Part shown: positions 42,955-52,129 of the stretch, piece by piece
How positions within the stretch are numbered: the stretch's first letter is position 1
Layout of the letters: each line of letters opens with the position of its first letter
Assembly (NCBI GenBank): GCA_028688015.1
Contig: JAQTZB010000004.1
Location: 1-64,000, forward strand
From: Elusimicrobiales bacterium
GTDB taxonomy: Bacteria > Elusimicrobiota > Elusimicrobia > Elusimicrobiales > UBA9959
Length of the DNA: 64,000 nucleotides
Reading direction: 5' to 3'
The notes under the pieces: model-generated
Told to the model about the DNA's origin: nothing
Seen by the model: only the letters and a program-made list of their open reading frames with translations
Database searches by the model: none
Position numbers and translations under genes: made by a program

Positions 42955-43128
42955 GCGAAACCCATTATTCTCTGCGCGGGCACACCACGCTCAAACGGAA
43001 TTTAACCTGAAGACTTGTCGGGGCCCTATTTACAGCACACACTGTCTATTTTCAGCCTAAGGCATCTGGCCCCGGCGTATGAGCCCTCCGCCTCATGCGC
43101 GACGCGCTGTGGCTTTATATCATAACCC

Positions 43129-43923
43129 ATGAGCCGCGGCCGAAAACTTAAAAATAACTTAAGTGGACCCGACACACGCACTTTGGGAAAATATCATTAT
43201 ACGGGCTTTGCACAGTTCATGGCTTCATTTAGTCTCTTCTTAAGAACTCTTGATCACACCATACGGAAACGTTGGGTATGCGCTTTTAAAAAAGAGGGGT
43301 GGGAAATTAGAGACTTTAGCGTCCAAGATTCCCCGATGGCACCCGCCAACGGCGCAGAACTGGCGCTTGTGGAGGTTGGGACACAATTGTGCCGGACACC
43401 CGCAGAACTTCTGTCAATAATAGAATCAAGAAATCCTGTTGCAGTCTTTGCTTTTGCTCCTCAGCAAAAGGTTACTTCTTCACAGATAGTATCCTTCTTG
43501 GCTGCCGGAGCTGATGACTTTATCTTTAGCAACATGGATGAGCGGCTAGTAGTAGCGAAACTCAAAGCCTATTTACGAAGATTGCACCCGGCGAGCGAAG
43601 CAATATTGCCGAAATTGGCATCATGCAATGGAGACATATTCATTGATAGATACACACGCGTTGTAAGAATAAAAACTGCCAGTGGCGGCGATACTGAGCT
43701 TCTAAATTTCACGCAAAAAGAATTAGATATACTCGCGATGCTCGTTTGCAACGAAAGAAAGGCTGTATCCAGAGAAAATATTCTGGAAAGACTTTGGGGA
43801 GAAGAATCCACAAAGGTATATTCCGACTGCATAAATAAACATATCGAGACTATAAGACGAAAACTGGGGGTTCACGGGAAGAGAATACGCACCGTTTACG
43901 GATCAGGCTATATGTTCACTTAG
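43129..43923 (+). CDS. OmpR-type regulator with degenerate receiver (Asp to Glu)
   Basis: The product has 264 residues if started at 43129. A start at 43219 (MASFSLFLRTLDHT) better fits the usual receiver boundary; neither has a ribosome site. The receiver-like part lacks the DD pocket, and the expected acceptor site reads ALVEVG, glutamate instead of aspartate. The winged helix is intact: FTQKELDILAMLVCNERKAV, SDCINKHIETIRRKLG and TVYGSGYMFT. Such regulators may act without phosphorylation. It lies within the plus-strand array, 15 bases before a normal receiver. Confidence 0.8.
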   Translation: MSRGRKLKNNLSGPDTRTLGKYHYTGFAQFMASFSLFLRTLDHTIRKRWVCAFKKEGWEIRDFSVQDSPMAPANGAELALVEVGTQLCRTPAELLSIIESRNPVAVFAFAPQQKVTSSQIVSFLAAGADDFIFSNMDERLVVAKLKAYLRRLHPASEAILPKLASCNGDIFIDRYTRVVRIKTASGGDTELLNFTQKELDILAMLVCNERKAVSRENILERLWGEESTKVYSDCINKHIETIRRKLGVHGKRIRTVYGSGYMFT

Positions 43924-43938
43924 CGATTATCAAATTTC

Positions 43939-44319
43939 ATGAAAAAAAAGACTTTGACGATATTAAGCATTGATGACAACACAAACTATCAACTGATTTT
44001 TGCGAAATATTTCACCCTGGTCGGCGGCCACAAAGTGGAAGTGGCTGAAACCGGGAACATAGGGATAAGCAAAGCCAGCAACCTCAAGCCTGACATCATT
44101 CTACTGGATTTAAATATGCCTGACATGACAGGCTACGAAGTGATATCCGCACTAGAGACAACGAATACCACATCGGATATTCCAGTCATAATTCTGACCG
44201 GGGATTCGGTTAGCGAGAATTCATATCATTCATTGAAACTCAAAAAGAATTTCCTGCAATTACAAGTGAAACCCGTAAACCTGGAAAGGCTGTTAAAAAC
44301 TATTGAGTCGACACTTTAA
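43939..44319 (+). CDS. Single-domain response regulator
   Basis: The product has 126 residues. It has SIDDN, acceptor Asp in IILLDLNMPDMTG, Thr in IILTGDS and Lys in QVKPVNL. It follows the degenerate regulator by 15 bases and precedes the next receiver by 21 bases, so it is likely in one transcript. Confidence 0.88.
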   Translation: MKKKTLTILSIDDNTNYQLIFAKYFTLVGGHKVEVAETGNIGISKASNLKPDIILLDLNMPDMTGYEVISALETTNTTSDIPVIILTGDSVSENSYHSLKLKKNFLQLQVKPVNLERLLKTIESTL

Positions 44320-44340
44320 CGATATCTACAAGGGCTCGCC

Positions 44341-44736
44341 ATGAAAATACTAATTGCGGAAGATGACGACAACGTTCGAACACTTATCGCAGAAATACTT
44401 ACCCAGGCTGGACACACCGCTATCCCAACAACTAACGGGTTGCAAGCGTGGGAAAGATTGCATACCGAGGGAGCGGACCTATTGGTCACGGACATCAATA
44501 TGCCCGTGATGGACGGTCTACAATTGCTATCAAAAATACGTTCCTCCGATACGCACAGCGCCCTTCCGGCCTTGGTGCTCACCATCAAGGCCCTTACCGA
44601 AGATCAGATATCAGGATATGAGACCGGTGCCGATGATTACCTTGTAAAACCTTTCGATAATGAAGTTTTTGTGGCCCGCATAAACGCTCTTGAACGCAGA
44701 ATTGTAAAAAAAATCAGGACTAACCAGTCACTCTAG
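44341..44736 (+). CDS. Single-domain response regulator
   Basis: The product has 131 residues. It has AEDDDN, acceptor Asp in LLVTDINMPVMDG, Thr in LVLTIKA and Lys in LVKPFDN. The YETGADDYLVKPFDN segment is like that of transcription-factor receivers, but no output domain follows; a short basic tail (RRIVKKIRTNQ) ends the protein. It ends 2 bases before the next gene. Confidence 0.88.
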   Translation: MKILIAEDDDNVRTLIAEILTQAGHTAIPTTNGLQAWERLHTEGADLLVTDINMPVMDGLQLLSKIRSSDTHSALPALVLTIKALTEDQISGYETGADDYLVKPFDNEVFVARINALERRIVKKIRTNQSL

Positions 44737-44738
44737 CA

Positions 44739-45119
44739 ATGAGCAACAAAAAGAAAGTCTTAGTGGTAGACGACAACCAGAATTTCAGTCAGTTACTTCA
44801 ATACGCATTGGAGGATGATTTTGAAACATATTCCGAATCGGATGGCCGGGCTGGAGTGGACACCGCTATCAAGATACTACCAGATTTGATATTGATGGAC
44901 GTCATGATGCCAGAAATTTCAGGCATCGAGATGGCCAGAATTCTCGTCGCCAAAGAGGAGACACGGGATATCCCGATTGTAGTATTAACCGGCAGCCATC
45001 TAGACAAGGGCATGCCCGCACTATTCAAACAGGAACGCAACGTCAGGTTTTTCCTAAGTAAGGCGACCCCAGTAATGGATATTGTAGAGATTGTAAAAAG
45101 AATACTCTCTGTCGATTAG
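44739..45119 (+). CDS. Single-domain response regulator (extended-loop type)
   Basis: The product has 126 residues. It has VVDDNQ, acceptor Asp in LILMDVMMPEISG and Thr in VVLTGSH, an extended loop LDKGMPALFKQERNVRFFLS and then K in SKATPV. The loop is very like that of the receiver at 27203. It is the last member of the plus-strand array and is immediately followed by the GC-rich core region. Confidence 0.88.
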   Translation: MSNKKKVLVVDDNQNFSQLLQYALEDDFETYSESDGRAGVDTAIKILPDLILMDVMMPEISGIEMARILVAKEETRDIPIVVLTGSHLDKGMPALFKQERNVRFFLSKATPVMDIVEIVKRILSVD

Positions 45120-45207
45120 CCCCGACGCAATTCAGGCCCGATGCATTCCTGATACAACCGTTCAGGCATACAACAAAAAAACATTATCACTCACAGGACC
45201 GGTCTTG

Positions 45208-46239
45208 CTAGACATCCGTCCAGTCCAGGATGATCTTGCCGGAGCGGCCAGAGGACATGACCTCGAAGCCCTCCTTGAAGTCCTTCGCCGGGAAGCGGTG
45301 GGTGATGATCGGCTTGACGTCGAGCCCGCTGGTCAGCATGGCGCACATCTTGTACCAGGTCTCGAAGATCTCGCGGCCGTAGATGCACTTCAGCGTCAGC
45401 GCCTTGAAGATCACGTTGCCCCACGGGATGGTCGTGTTGGGGGGCAGGATGCCCAGCAGCGCGATCTTGGCGCCCATCTTGACGTTGGCGATCATATCGT
45501 TGAAGGCCTGCGCGTTGCCGCTCATCTCCAGGCCCACGTCGAAACCCTCGGTCATGCCGAGCGCTTTCATCACGTCGGGGAGTTGCTGCTTGCGGGAGTC
45601 CACTACGTTCCTGAGCCCCAGCCGGCCCGCCAGGGCCATGCGGTACTCGTTAACGTCGGTGATGACCGTGTGGCGCGCGCCGACGTGGTTGGCTATGGCG
45701 CCGGCCATGATGCCGATCGGGCCCGCGCCGGTGATGAGCACGTCCTCTCCGATCAGGTCGAACGAGAGCGCTGTGTGCACCGCGTTGCCGAGCGGGTCCA
45801 GGATGGCCGCCTCGTCGTCGGAGACGCCCTCGGGGATGGAGAAGACGTTCTCGGCCGGGATGGCCAGGTATTCGGCAAAGCAGCCGGGGCGGTTGACGCC
45901 CACGCCCTTGGTATTGATGCAGAGGTGGCGGTGGCCTGCCTTGCAGTTGCGGCAGTGGCCGCAGACCAGGTGGCCCTCTCCGGAGACGCGCTCGCCCACG
46001 AAGTGCCCCTGCACGTTCTTGCCGAGCTGCGCTATCTCGCCCACGAACTCGTGGCCCACGTGCATGGGCACCGGGATGGTCTTCTGGGCCCACTCGTCCC
46101 ACTGGTAAATGTGGATATCGGTGCCGCAGATGGCGGTCTTCTTTATCTTGATCAGGACTTCGTTGTCCTTGAACTCGGGCTTCGGTACGTCCTCCAGCCA
46201 CAGGCCCTTTTCCGCTTTGGCTTTTACTAGCGCTTTCAT
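45208..46239 (-). CDS. tdh: L-threonine 3-dehydrogenase
   Basis: The product has 343 residues, close to known Tdh enzymes. It oxidises threonine to 2-amino-3-ketobutyrate with NAD. Zinc-dependent medium-chain dehydrogenase motifs are present: catalytic-zinc [15 protein letters not shown] and GHEFVGE, structural-zinc [15 protein letters not shown], Rossmann [10 protein letters not shown], and the Tdh-specific [20 protein letters not shown] site precedes the ATG. It starts the GC-rich region. No kbl gene (ketobutyrate ligase) is adjacent. Confidence 0.95.
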   Translation of the reverse strand: MKALVKAKAEKGLWLEDVPKPEFKDNEVLIKIKKTAICGTDIHIYQWDEWAQKTIPVPMHVGHEFVGEIAQLGKNVQGHFVGERVSGEGHLVCGHCRNCKAGHRHLCINTKGVGVNRPGCFAEYLAIPAENVFSIPEGVSDDEAAILDPLGNAVHTALSFDLIGEDVLITGAGPIGIMAGAIANHVGARHTVITDVNEYRMALAGRLGLRNVVDSRKQQLPDVMKALGMTEGFDVGLEMSGNAQAFNDMIANVKMGAKIALLGILPPNTTIPWGNVIFKALTLKCIYGREIFETWYKMCAMLTSGLDVKPIITHRFPAKDFKEGFEVMSSGRSGKIILDWTDV

Positions 46240-46322
46240 GTCGGTCCCTCCGGTGCGAAAGTGTATTTTTACATTATACCGATTTATTGCCGGTCCCGCT
46301 AAAATGCTAATCTTGTAAAAAT

Positions 46323-49055
46323 ATGCGCTTCGCGGCCCTGCTCCTCGCCCTGCTGTCAGCCGCCGCCCCCGCCGCGGCCGGCACGGCTTCCGTTTACTAT
46401 TTCGATCACTCCTACCGCATCTCCTTCGACATCTCGCAGGCAGTGGAGGACGTCATTAATTCCACCTCCACCTACCGGCTGGAGCGGGTCATCACCGAGA
46501 AGGTCTACACCAACGGCGCCAAGTTCCTGCTGGAGGGCCCCGAGGACCTGTCGGCGGCCGAGCTCAACGCCACCACCTCCTACGCCCTCCTGGAAGAGGC
46601 CGTCATCCTGGAAGGCGGTACCTCGCTGCTGCTGCCGCCCAAGGACCTGGTGGAAACTTTCGCGCCGCTGCTGGAGGAGGAGATGCGGGTCTACCTCAGC
46701 GTGGAGCGGCGGCAGGCCCGCCTGCTGGAAGGGCTGTCCCCCTCCGGGATAAAGTTCAAGGTCCTCGAAGTCCCCGACCGCGCCGAGAGAACGCTCTGGG
46801 AGCCCACGCTGAAGCTTACCCACCTGGTCTCGTCCGGCGGCGCGCGGGCCGTCTTCACTTCTCTTTCCATCCCGATGGGGCTGGGCGGCCTGAACCGGCG
46901 CCTGGTGGAGGAGGCGGCCGACAAGCGCTCGGCCGTCATGCTGAGCCTGGGCGCCGGCAGTTCGCTGGCTGGCATGGTGATGAAGGCCGGGCCCGGGCGT
47001 ACCTTCGACTACATGGCCGCGGCCGGCACGGACATCGCCGCGTTGGATTATCAGGACCTCAAAAATTTCTGGACCTGGTCTGCGGCCGGCGCCATCAAGG
47101 TCTCCTCTTCAACGCCTGAGTTTTTTTGCACCAATCTCAAGGTCACCGACCCGGAGCTGGCCAAGCTGATCAAGCCCTACGCGCTGCGCGAGATAGGCGG
47201 CGCCACCGTGGCGTTCATCTCGCTGATCCCGGAGCGCTCCGCGGCGCTGGCGGACCTGGCAGGCGCCCCGTACGAGATCATAGACCCGAAGGACGCGAAC
47301 GCGCTGTTCGGCGTGATAACCGAGCTGCGGCGCGTCAAGAAAGCCAAGGCCATAATAGCGGTCTCTTACCTGAACAACGACGAATTCGGCTGGCTGCTGG
47401 GCGCGCGCGGCATCGACGCGCTGATAGGCCCCAAGACCTGGGACGCCGAAAGCGGCCGGCGCGCGCGGGTGGAGCTGCGCAAATGGGACAAGGAATCCCA
47501 CACCGCTCCCGCCCTGACGGTCTTCCCCGACGCCCGCGGGGCCGGCGTGCTGCGCCTGGAGTTCGGGCCGCGCGGCGCGCTTACCGCCCTGGAAGGCCTG
47601 CCGCCCCCGGAGGACAACCGCGAGCCGCTGCTGTACCGCGAGCAGATCTATATGAAGGAGCGCATAGCCCGGTACTTCCTGGGCAGCGGCGACGACCTGC
47701 TGCCAGACCTGCGCGGCGTGGGCGCCGACTACACTATCCCCGGCTTCTTCAACCTGGCCGCCTCGCTGGCCCGCAAGACCTTTCACGCGGAGATCGCGGT
47801 GGTAAAAGTGCGGCCGTTCAGCAGCAAGGTGCTGGGAGACATTCCCACGGCGATGGTGAAGACCTGGCTCGGGACCGACGAGCCGATGGAGCTGGCGCTG
47901 GTCCCCGGCTTCTTCCTCAGCGGACTGCTGCGGAAGGCCCCGCCGCCGGTTTCACCCGGCAACTATTCCCCGCAGGCCTACGAGGGCGGCGAGTATTACG
48001 CCGTTTCCGGCGCGGACAAGAACGGGCGCGTGGCCGGGCTGCCAATCAACCCTTCGGAGACCTATCTGACTGCGCTGCCCGCCAGCCTGGCCGCTGGCAA
48101 GCCGTTCATCAAGATCCTCCGAAAGCGGCCGGGCCTGCCGGGCACGCTCCACGAGACGGTGGTGGGAGCCCTGGAAGATCTGAAAACACGGATGCCCGCC
48201 CGCCAGCTCTGGGAAGCGGCCGCGCTGGAGGAGACGCGCAACGTCACGCCGCCGCGCAATACCTGGCGCCTGAACCTGCGCAACCTGTCGCTGCAGCTGG
48301 TCAACACCGAGGTGACGGGCCCCGACGGGTACGCCAGCGTCAACGAGTCGCGCCTGAGCGCCGTTAACCAGACCATGTTCCAGGGCTCGGGGCGGCTGTT
48401 CTCCGAGGTCTACTCGGAGAAATTCAGGTTCGACGCCGGCGTCTCGGCCGACTACGGCCGCACGGCGCTGCGGCCGCGCGGCCAGCCGCGCCTGACCACC
48501 GAAAGCGCCGACCAGCTGACCTACGAGGGGGAGCTGGTCTACAGGATGAAAAAATTCAACGGCCGGCTGGGCCAGCTGGTGATAGGCCCCTACGCCTCCG
48601 GCGCCTACGATACCGAATTCTCCAGGGCCGAAGGACAGCCGCTGCGCAAGGTGCTGCGCGGCGGCGGCGGCTTCAAGCTGTTCGAGGGCGCGGCCATCCA
48701 GGAGCTTTACCTCGGGCTCTCCACGGAGCAGGTCTACACCTACCTGCCGGCGCGCACCAAGTTCGCCGTAGAGACGGGGTTCCGCCTGGGCCTGCCGCTG
48801 CCGGGCACGGCGCTGCAGCTCGACGCCGACGGCAACTACCGCCATTTCGCGCGCAGCCGCTTCGACACGGTCTACGACCTGAAAGAGCGCCTTGAGCTGA
48901 ACCTGAAACTGAGCACGCGCCTCTACGGCGACATCATGATCAGCCCTTTCTTCAAATACTTCCTTGCCACCGGCAAGAAGCTCCCCGGCTCCGCCTCCAA
49001 CCTCACCACCGGCTTCGCCCTCGAATACTCCCGCCTCTTCAAGATAAAAAGATAG
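46323..49055 (+). CDS. Degenerate 5'-nucleotidase-like protein with C-terminal barrel
   Basis: The product has 910 residues. A signal peptide ([20 protein letters not shown]) is followed by a helical domain (about 25-190). At about 200-390 comes a region like UshA-type metallophosphatases ([58 protein letters not shown]), but metal-binding Asp and His are not at their places (no GNHE, no GHSH). At about 480-590 comes a 5'-nucleotidase C-like part. The last about 260 residues are amphipathic strands ending [13 protein letters not shown], typical of an outer-membrane barrel. It probably lacks enzyme activity. TAAAAT at 46300-46305 is a candidate -10. Confidence 0.72.
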   Translation: MRFAALLLALLSAAAPAAAGTASVYYFDHSYRISFDISQAVEDVINSTSTYRLERVITEKVYTNGAKFLLEGPEDLSAAELNATTSYALLEEAVILEGGTSLLLPPKDLVETFAPLLEEEMRVYLSVERRQARLLEGLSPSGIKFKVLEVPDRAERTLWEPTLKLTHLVSSGGARAVFTSLSIPMGLGGLNRRLVEEAADKRSAVMLSLGAGSSLAGMVMKAGPGRTFDYMAAAGTDIAALDYQDLKNFWTWSAAGAIKVSSSTPEFFCTNLKVTDPELAKLIKPYALREIGGATVAFISLIPERSAALADLAGAPYEIIDPKDANALFGVITELRRVKKAKAIIAVSYLNNDEFGWLLGARGIDALIGPKTWDAESGRRARVELRKWDKESHTAPALTVFPDARGAGVLRLEFGPRGALTALEGLPPPEDNREPLLYREQIYMKERIARYFLGSGDDLLPDLRGVGADYTIPGFFNLAASLARKTFHAEIAVVKVRPFSSKVLGDIPTAMVKTWLGTDEPMELALVPGFFLSGLLRKAPPPVSPGNYSPQAYEGGEYYAVSGADKNGRVAGLPINPSETYLTALPASLAAGKPFIKILRKRPGLPGTLHETVVGALEDLKTRMPARQLWEAAALEETRNVTPPRNTWRLNLRNLSLQLVNTEVTGPDGYASVNESRLSAVNQTMFQGSGRLFSEVYSEKFRFDAGVSADYGRTALRPRGQPRLTTESADQLTYEGELVYRMKKFNGRLGQLVIGPYASGAYDTEFSRAEGQPLRKVLRGGGGFKLFEGAAIQELYLGLSTEQVYTYLPARTKFAVETGFRLGLPLPGTALQLDADGNYRHFARSRFDTVYDLKERLELNLKLSTRLYGDIMISPFFKYFLATGKKLPGSASNLTTGFALEYSRLFKIKR

Positions 49056-49269
49056 CTTTCTTCCTCGATTGAGCCGCGAGATGCCAAGTCGGGTGCCGGG
49101 CGGGAAGGGGCCCCTGGCTCCTGGGCAGAGGGAAACCGTTGCGCGGTTTCCCCCCGCCCTTGGGAAATTAAGGGCGGGGCCCCCTTTCCCCAAAGTCGCC
49201 AGGAACCCCTCCCCGCCCGTCCCCTCCGTATATTTGTCAGCACCATACCAAGCGAGCAACCAGCGGAGA
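49056..49269. other. Intergenic region with two strong hairpins
   Basis: GGGAAACCG/CGGTTTCCC (9 bp, five-base loop, 49130-49152) is followed at once by CCCCGCCCTT/AAGGGCGGGG (10 bp, eight-base loop, 49152-49179). They lie about 75 bases beyond the stop of the 46323 gene and may end its transcript or belong to a structured RNA with 49270-49411. Confidence 0.55.
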
Positions 49270-49411
49270 CCGCGAGGGGCAGGGTTAGCAAAACCTTCAC
49301 GCGTGGAGCGAAGCGACACTTTCTTGCCCGACGCTTGCGTAAGCGCGGAGGGCGAGTGATGAGTGAGCGCACGGTGTGCGCGAACGCGTTTTGCGTTCCT
49401 GCCCCTCGCGG
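49270..49411. ncRNA. Candidate structured RNA, 142-base multibranch element
   Basis: CCGCGAGGGGCAGG (49270-49283) pairs perfectly with CCTGCCCCTCGCGG (49398-49411). Inside are stacked hairpins: CGCTT/AAGCG (49332-49345), GCGCAC/GTGCGC with a three-base loop (49367-49381) and AACGC/GCGTT (49383-49397), the last abutting the closing stem. No coherent frame crosses it. Strand and function are unknown. It may be an RNA, a large REP-like DNA element or part of a 3' end. Confidence 0.4.
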
Positions 49412-49471
49412 TAGGCCGCCCCCCCACGAGCGCCCATCCCTGTAGGCAGCCAAGCTTCAAGAACAAATAAA

Positions 49472-49495
49472 AAAGCGCCGGGGGGCCGGCGCTTT
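49472..49495 (-). terminator. Rho-independent terminator
   Basis: AAAGCGCCGG and CCGGCGCTTT form a 10-bp stem with a GGGG loop. On the minus strand TTTTTTATTTG follows. It is 20 bases beyond the stop of the kinase gene at 49515. Confidence 0.8.
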
Positions 49496-49514
49496 ATTGT
49501 CGGTCGGGAAAGGG

Positions 49515-51959
49515 CTAGGCCAAGGCGTCGAGGTCGCGGCGGAGGTCTTCGGCGCTGGTGTAGCGCTTTTCGGGGTCGGGCTCCAGGCAGCGCGCCACGA
49601 TGGCGTCCACCTCGGCGGGCAGGCCCGGCACTATGTCGGTGAGCTTCTGGTAGGTGCGGTGCGTCTTCTGGTAGTGAAAATCGGGGCCCTGGAAGGGCAG
49701 CACGCCGCTGACCGCCTCGTAGAGGCAGACGCCCAGCGAGTAGAGGTCCGACTGCACCGAGGAGGCGCCCAGCTCCTGCTCAGGGGCCATGTAGGCGGGA
49801 GAGCCGACCACCTCGCCGCCGGACATGCGGGCCATGGTCTCGCGGGCCCGGTAGGCCAGGCCGAAGTCCATCACCTTCACGCCGCCCTCCGACGAGAGCA
49901 TGATGTTGGCCAGCTTCAGGTCCCGGTGCACCACGTTCTTGGAGTGCGCGTAGACCAGCGCCCCGGCGGCCTCGCTGAACATGCGGCGCGCGCGGTCGAA
50001 GGGGATGCGGGCTTCCTTGTCCAGCACCTTGTCCAGCGTCTGGCCGTCCACGTGCTCGAACACCAGGTAAATATTATCTTCCTCTTCGAAGATGGTGTAG
50101 ATCTCTATGACGCCGGGATGGTGCAGCAGCGCCACGGTGCGCGCTTCCTCCAGGAAACGCTGCTTCTCGCGCTCGTTAACCTTTATCTCGTCGCCCATTT
50201 TCTTGATGGCCACCTTGCGCCCGAGCGACTGGTCGGTGGCCTCGTAGACCACGCCCATGGCGCCTTCGCCCAGCTTGCGCTCGATCTTGTACTTGCCGGT
50301 GGCCACGCCCTCGTAGAAGACGGAGGGTGAAAGCACGTCGGGGTGCGTGGCGCGCGCGGCCTGCGGGGCGCCTGAGCGCGAAGTCATGATATGCACCAGG
50401 CCGGCCGCCACCAGCGCGCCGCCCACCAGCGTGAAAAGCATCAGCAGCAGGAAGCGCTTGAGCGGGGGACGCTGAGCCGAGGCGGCGGCGCCTTCCTCGG
50501 GAGCACCGGCGGCCCGGAACTGCCCGGCCGGGCTGAAGCCGGGCACGCGCGGCCCGTACTGCGCCACGGCGTCCTGGTAGCGGCGGGAGTACGCGCCGGA
50601 GAGCGCGGCCGCCTGCCTGAAATCTTCCAGCATGCGCTTGTAGTCACCCTGCTTCTCGTAGGCCAGAGCGCGGTTGAACCACGCGTCTGCGAACCCGGGG
50701 TTGATGCCGATGGCGCGACTGGCGTCGGCGGCCGCGGCTTCGGCCTTGCCCTTCTGGTTCAGCGACCAGGCGCGCATGTTGAAGGCCTGCAGGTTGCCGG
50801 GGTCGCGCTCTATCACGTAGCCCGAGTCGCGTACGGCATCGTCGTAGCGGCCGAGGAAATTATTGGCGTTGGCCCGCTCGAGGTAAGCCTCGAAGTTGCC
50901 GGGGTCCTTCTCTATAGCCAGGCCGGCGTAGCGCGCGGCGCCCTCGTAGTCGCCCAGGCGGTTCTTGGCCACGGCGGTCTTCAGGTAGGCCTTGGAGCGG
51001 GCGAAGTCCGGGGCCGCGGCGGCCTCCGCCCCGCCGGCTCCGGTCAGGGAGCCCAGCGCGCTCCCGGGGGCGGCCTTGACGGCGTCGGGGCCGTCGCCGC
51101 GGTCGCCCAGCGCGCGGCGCATCTCGTCGACGGAGGAGATGGAGCGCAGCGTCGGCACGGCCTTGCGGCTCTCCAGCAGGGCCGCCAGCACGCGCGCGGA
51201 CTCGTCCTGCGGGTCCGACACCATGGCCTTCTTGATATCCTCTATCGCACCCTTGCGGTCGTCCAGCGAGGCGCGCGCCAGCGCGCGGGCCTTGTAGGCG
51301 TCCGGGTCCGTGTCGTCAAGGGCCAGGGCGGTACTGGCAGCCGACTCTGCCGCCTTGTAGTTACGGGCCTCGTTATAATAGGTGGCGGCCGCGGTGTGCA
51401 CGCCGGGGTTCTGCGGGTACTCCTTCACAGCCGAGCGGATAGTCTCTTCGGCCTTTTTAGTGTCTCCGGAAGCGGCAGCCACGCGGACGTCCGTCAGCGT
51501 CTCCACCAGGTCGCGCCGCTGTCCGCCGCCCGGAGCGGGCCCGCCGGGGCCGGTCGTCCTGCCCTGTATGGTGCGCAGCTGGAATTGGGCCAGGTTCAGC
51601 GTCACTTCCAGATATTCCTCGCGGCTGATCTGGTTCTCCTTGTACGCCTTATGCAGGGAGAACATCAGCTCGGCCAGTTTATGGCAGTGCTCAGCCTTGA
51701 ATTGATCTATCTCCGGCTTGGTTTTTGGGGGCAACAGGCGCAGCAGGGCGCCCGCGGAGTCCAGCGGGTTGTCAGCGGCGTTCAGGCGGAAAATATCCAG
51801 GTCGCTGCCGCCCTGCGCCTGGCCGGGGAGGGGCCCCTGCTCAACAGGCGCCGAGACGGTCGAAGGGGGCGGCGCGCCGGCCAAGCCTGCGTCCTCGGCG
51901 CGCGAGGGGGCCGCGGCGAGCAGGGAAATGCAGAAAAGAGCAGAAAGCATCTTCCTCAT
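49515..51959 (-). CDS. Transmembrane TPR-Ser/Thr protein kinase with periplasmic N-terminus
   Basis: The product has 814 residues from the ATG at 51959 (MRKMLSALFCISLLAAAPSR), which opens a signal peptide. TPR-type repeats fill about 165-470 (for example NPGVHTAAATYYNEARNYKA, NRLGDYEGAARYAGLAIEKD, FADAWFNRALAYEKQGDYKR). One membrane helix lies at about 503-525. A Hanks-type kinase (555-814) follows: GEGAMG loop, Lys586 (VAIKK), Asp680 in HRDLKLAN, DFG, APE. With a signal peptide the TPRs face the periplasm and the kinase the cytoplasm, opposite in order to PknB-type kinases. Upstream the minus strand has a TATCCT -10-like box close to the ATG. Confidence 0.9.
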   Translation of the reverse strand: MRKMLSALFCISLLAAAPSRAEDAGLAGAPPPSTVSAPVEQGPLPGQAQGGSDLDIFRLNAADNPLDSAGALLRLLPPKTKPEIDQFKAEHCHKLAELMFSLHKAYKENQISREEYLEVTLNLAQFQLRTIQGRTTGPGGPAPGGGQRRDLVETLTDVRVAAASGDTKKAEETIRSAVKEYPQNPGVHTAAATYYNEARNYKAAESAASTALALDDTDPDAYKARALARASLDDRKGAIEDIKKAMVSDPQDESARVLAALLESRKAVPTLRSISSVDEMRRALGDRGDGPDAVKAAPGSALGSLTGAGGAEAAAAPDFARSKAYLKTAVAKNRLGDYEGAARYAGLAIEKDPGNFEAYLERANANNFLGRYDDAVRDSGYVIERDPGNLQAFNMRAWSLNQKGKAEAAAADASRAIGINPGFADAWFNRALAYEKQGDYKRMLEDFRQAAALSGAYSRRYQDAVAQYGPRVPGFSPAGQFRAAGAPEEGAAASAQRPPLKRFLLLMLFTLVGGALVAAGLVHIMTSRSGAPQAARATHPDVLSPSVFYEGVATGKYKIERKLGEGAMGVVYEATDQSLGRKVAIKKMGDEIKVNEREKQRFLEEARTVALLHHPGVIEIYTIFEEEDNIYLVFEHVDGQTLDKVLDKEARIPFDRARRMFSEAAGALVYAHSKNVVHRDLKLANIMLSSEGGVKVMDFGLAYRARETMARMSGGEVVGSPAYMAPEQELGASSVQSDLYSLGVCLYEAVSGVLPFQGPDFHYQKTHRTYQKLTDIVPGLPAEVDAIVARCLEPDPEKRYTSAEDLRRDLDALA

Positions 51960-52085
51960 ATAAAGGTTAAGGATACACTTATCTGGCGACCCAAATAGGA
52001 TAAAGGCCGGGCTGACTTTTGTCAAGGGCCCACCGGTCCTATTTCGCGGGCCCATTTCCCCGCGCCGGCCTGGGACTTGCGGCGC

Positions 52086-52113
52086 TTGCGAAACCGCGTG
52101 GTTCGGCTAAACT
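52086..52113 (+). promoter_or_regulatory. Promoter, TTGCGA-16-TAAACT
   Basis: TTGCGA at 52086-52091 and TAAACT at 52108-52113 are 16 bases apart. The ATG at 52130 follows after 16 bases with GAGG between, giving a very short leader. Confidence 0.55.
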
Positions 52114-52129
52114 ATACCCGAGGACCATT

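Noticed and set aside
45205-46230. 341-residue plus-strand frame opposite tdh
   Set aside because: The minus strand encodes a clear threonine dehydrogenase over the same bases.
47126-48367. 413-residue plus-strand frame
   Set aside because: Arg/Ala/Gly-rich frame inside the 46323 gene in another phase; the true frame has recognisable structure.
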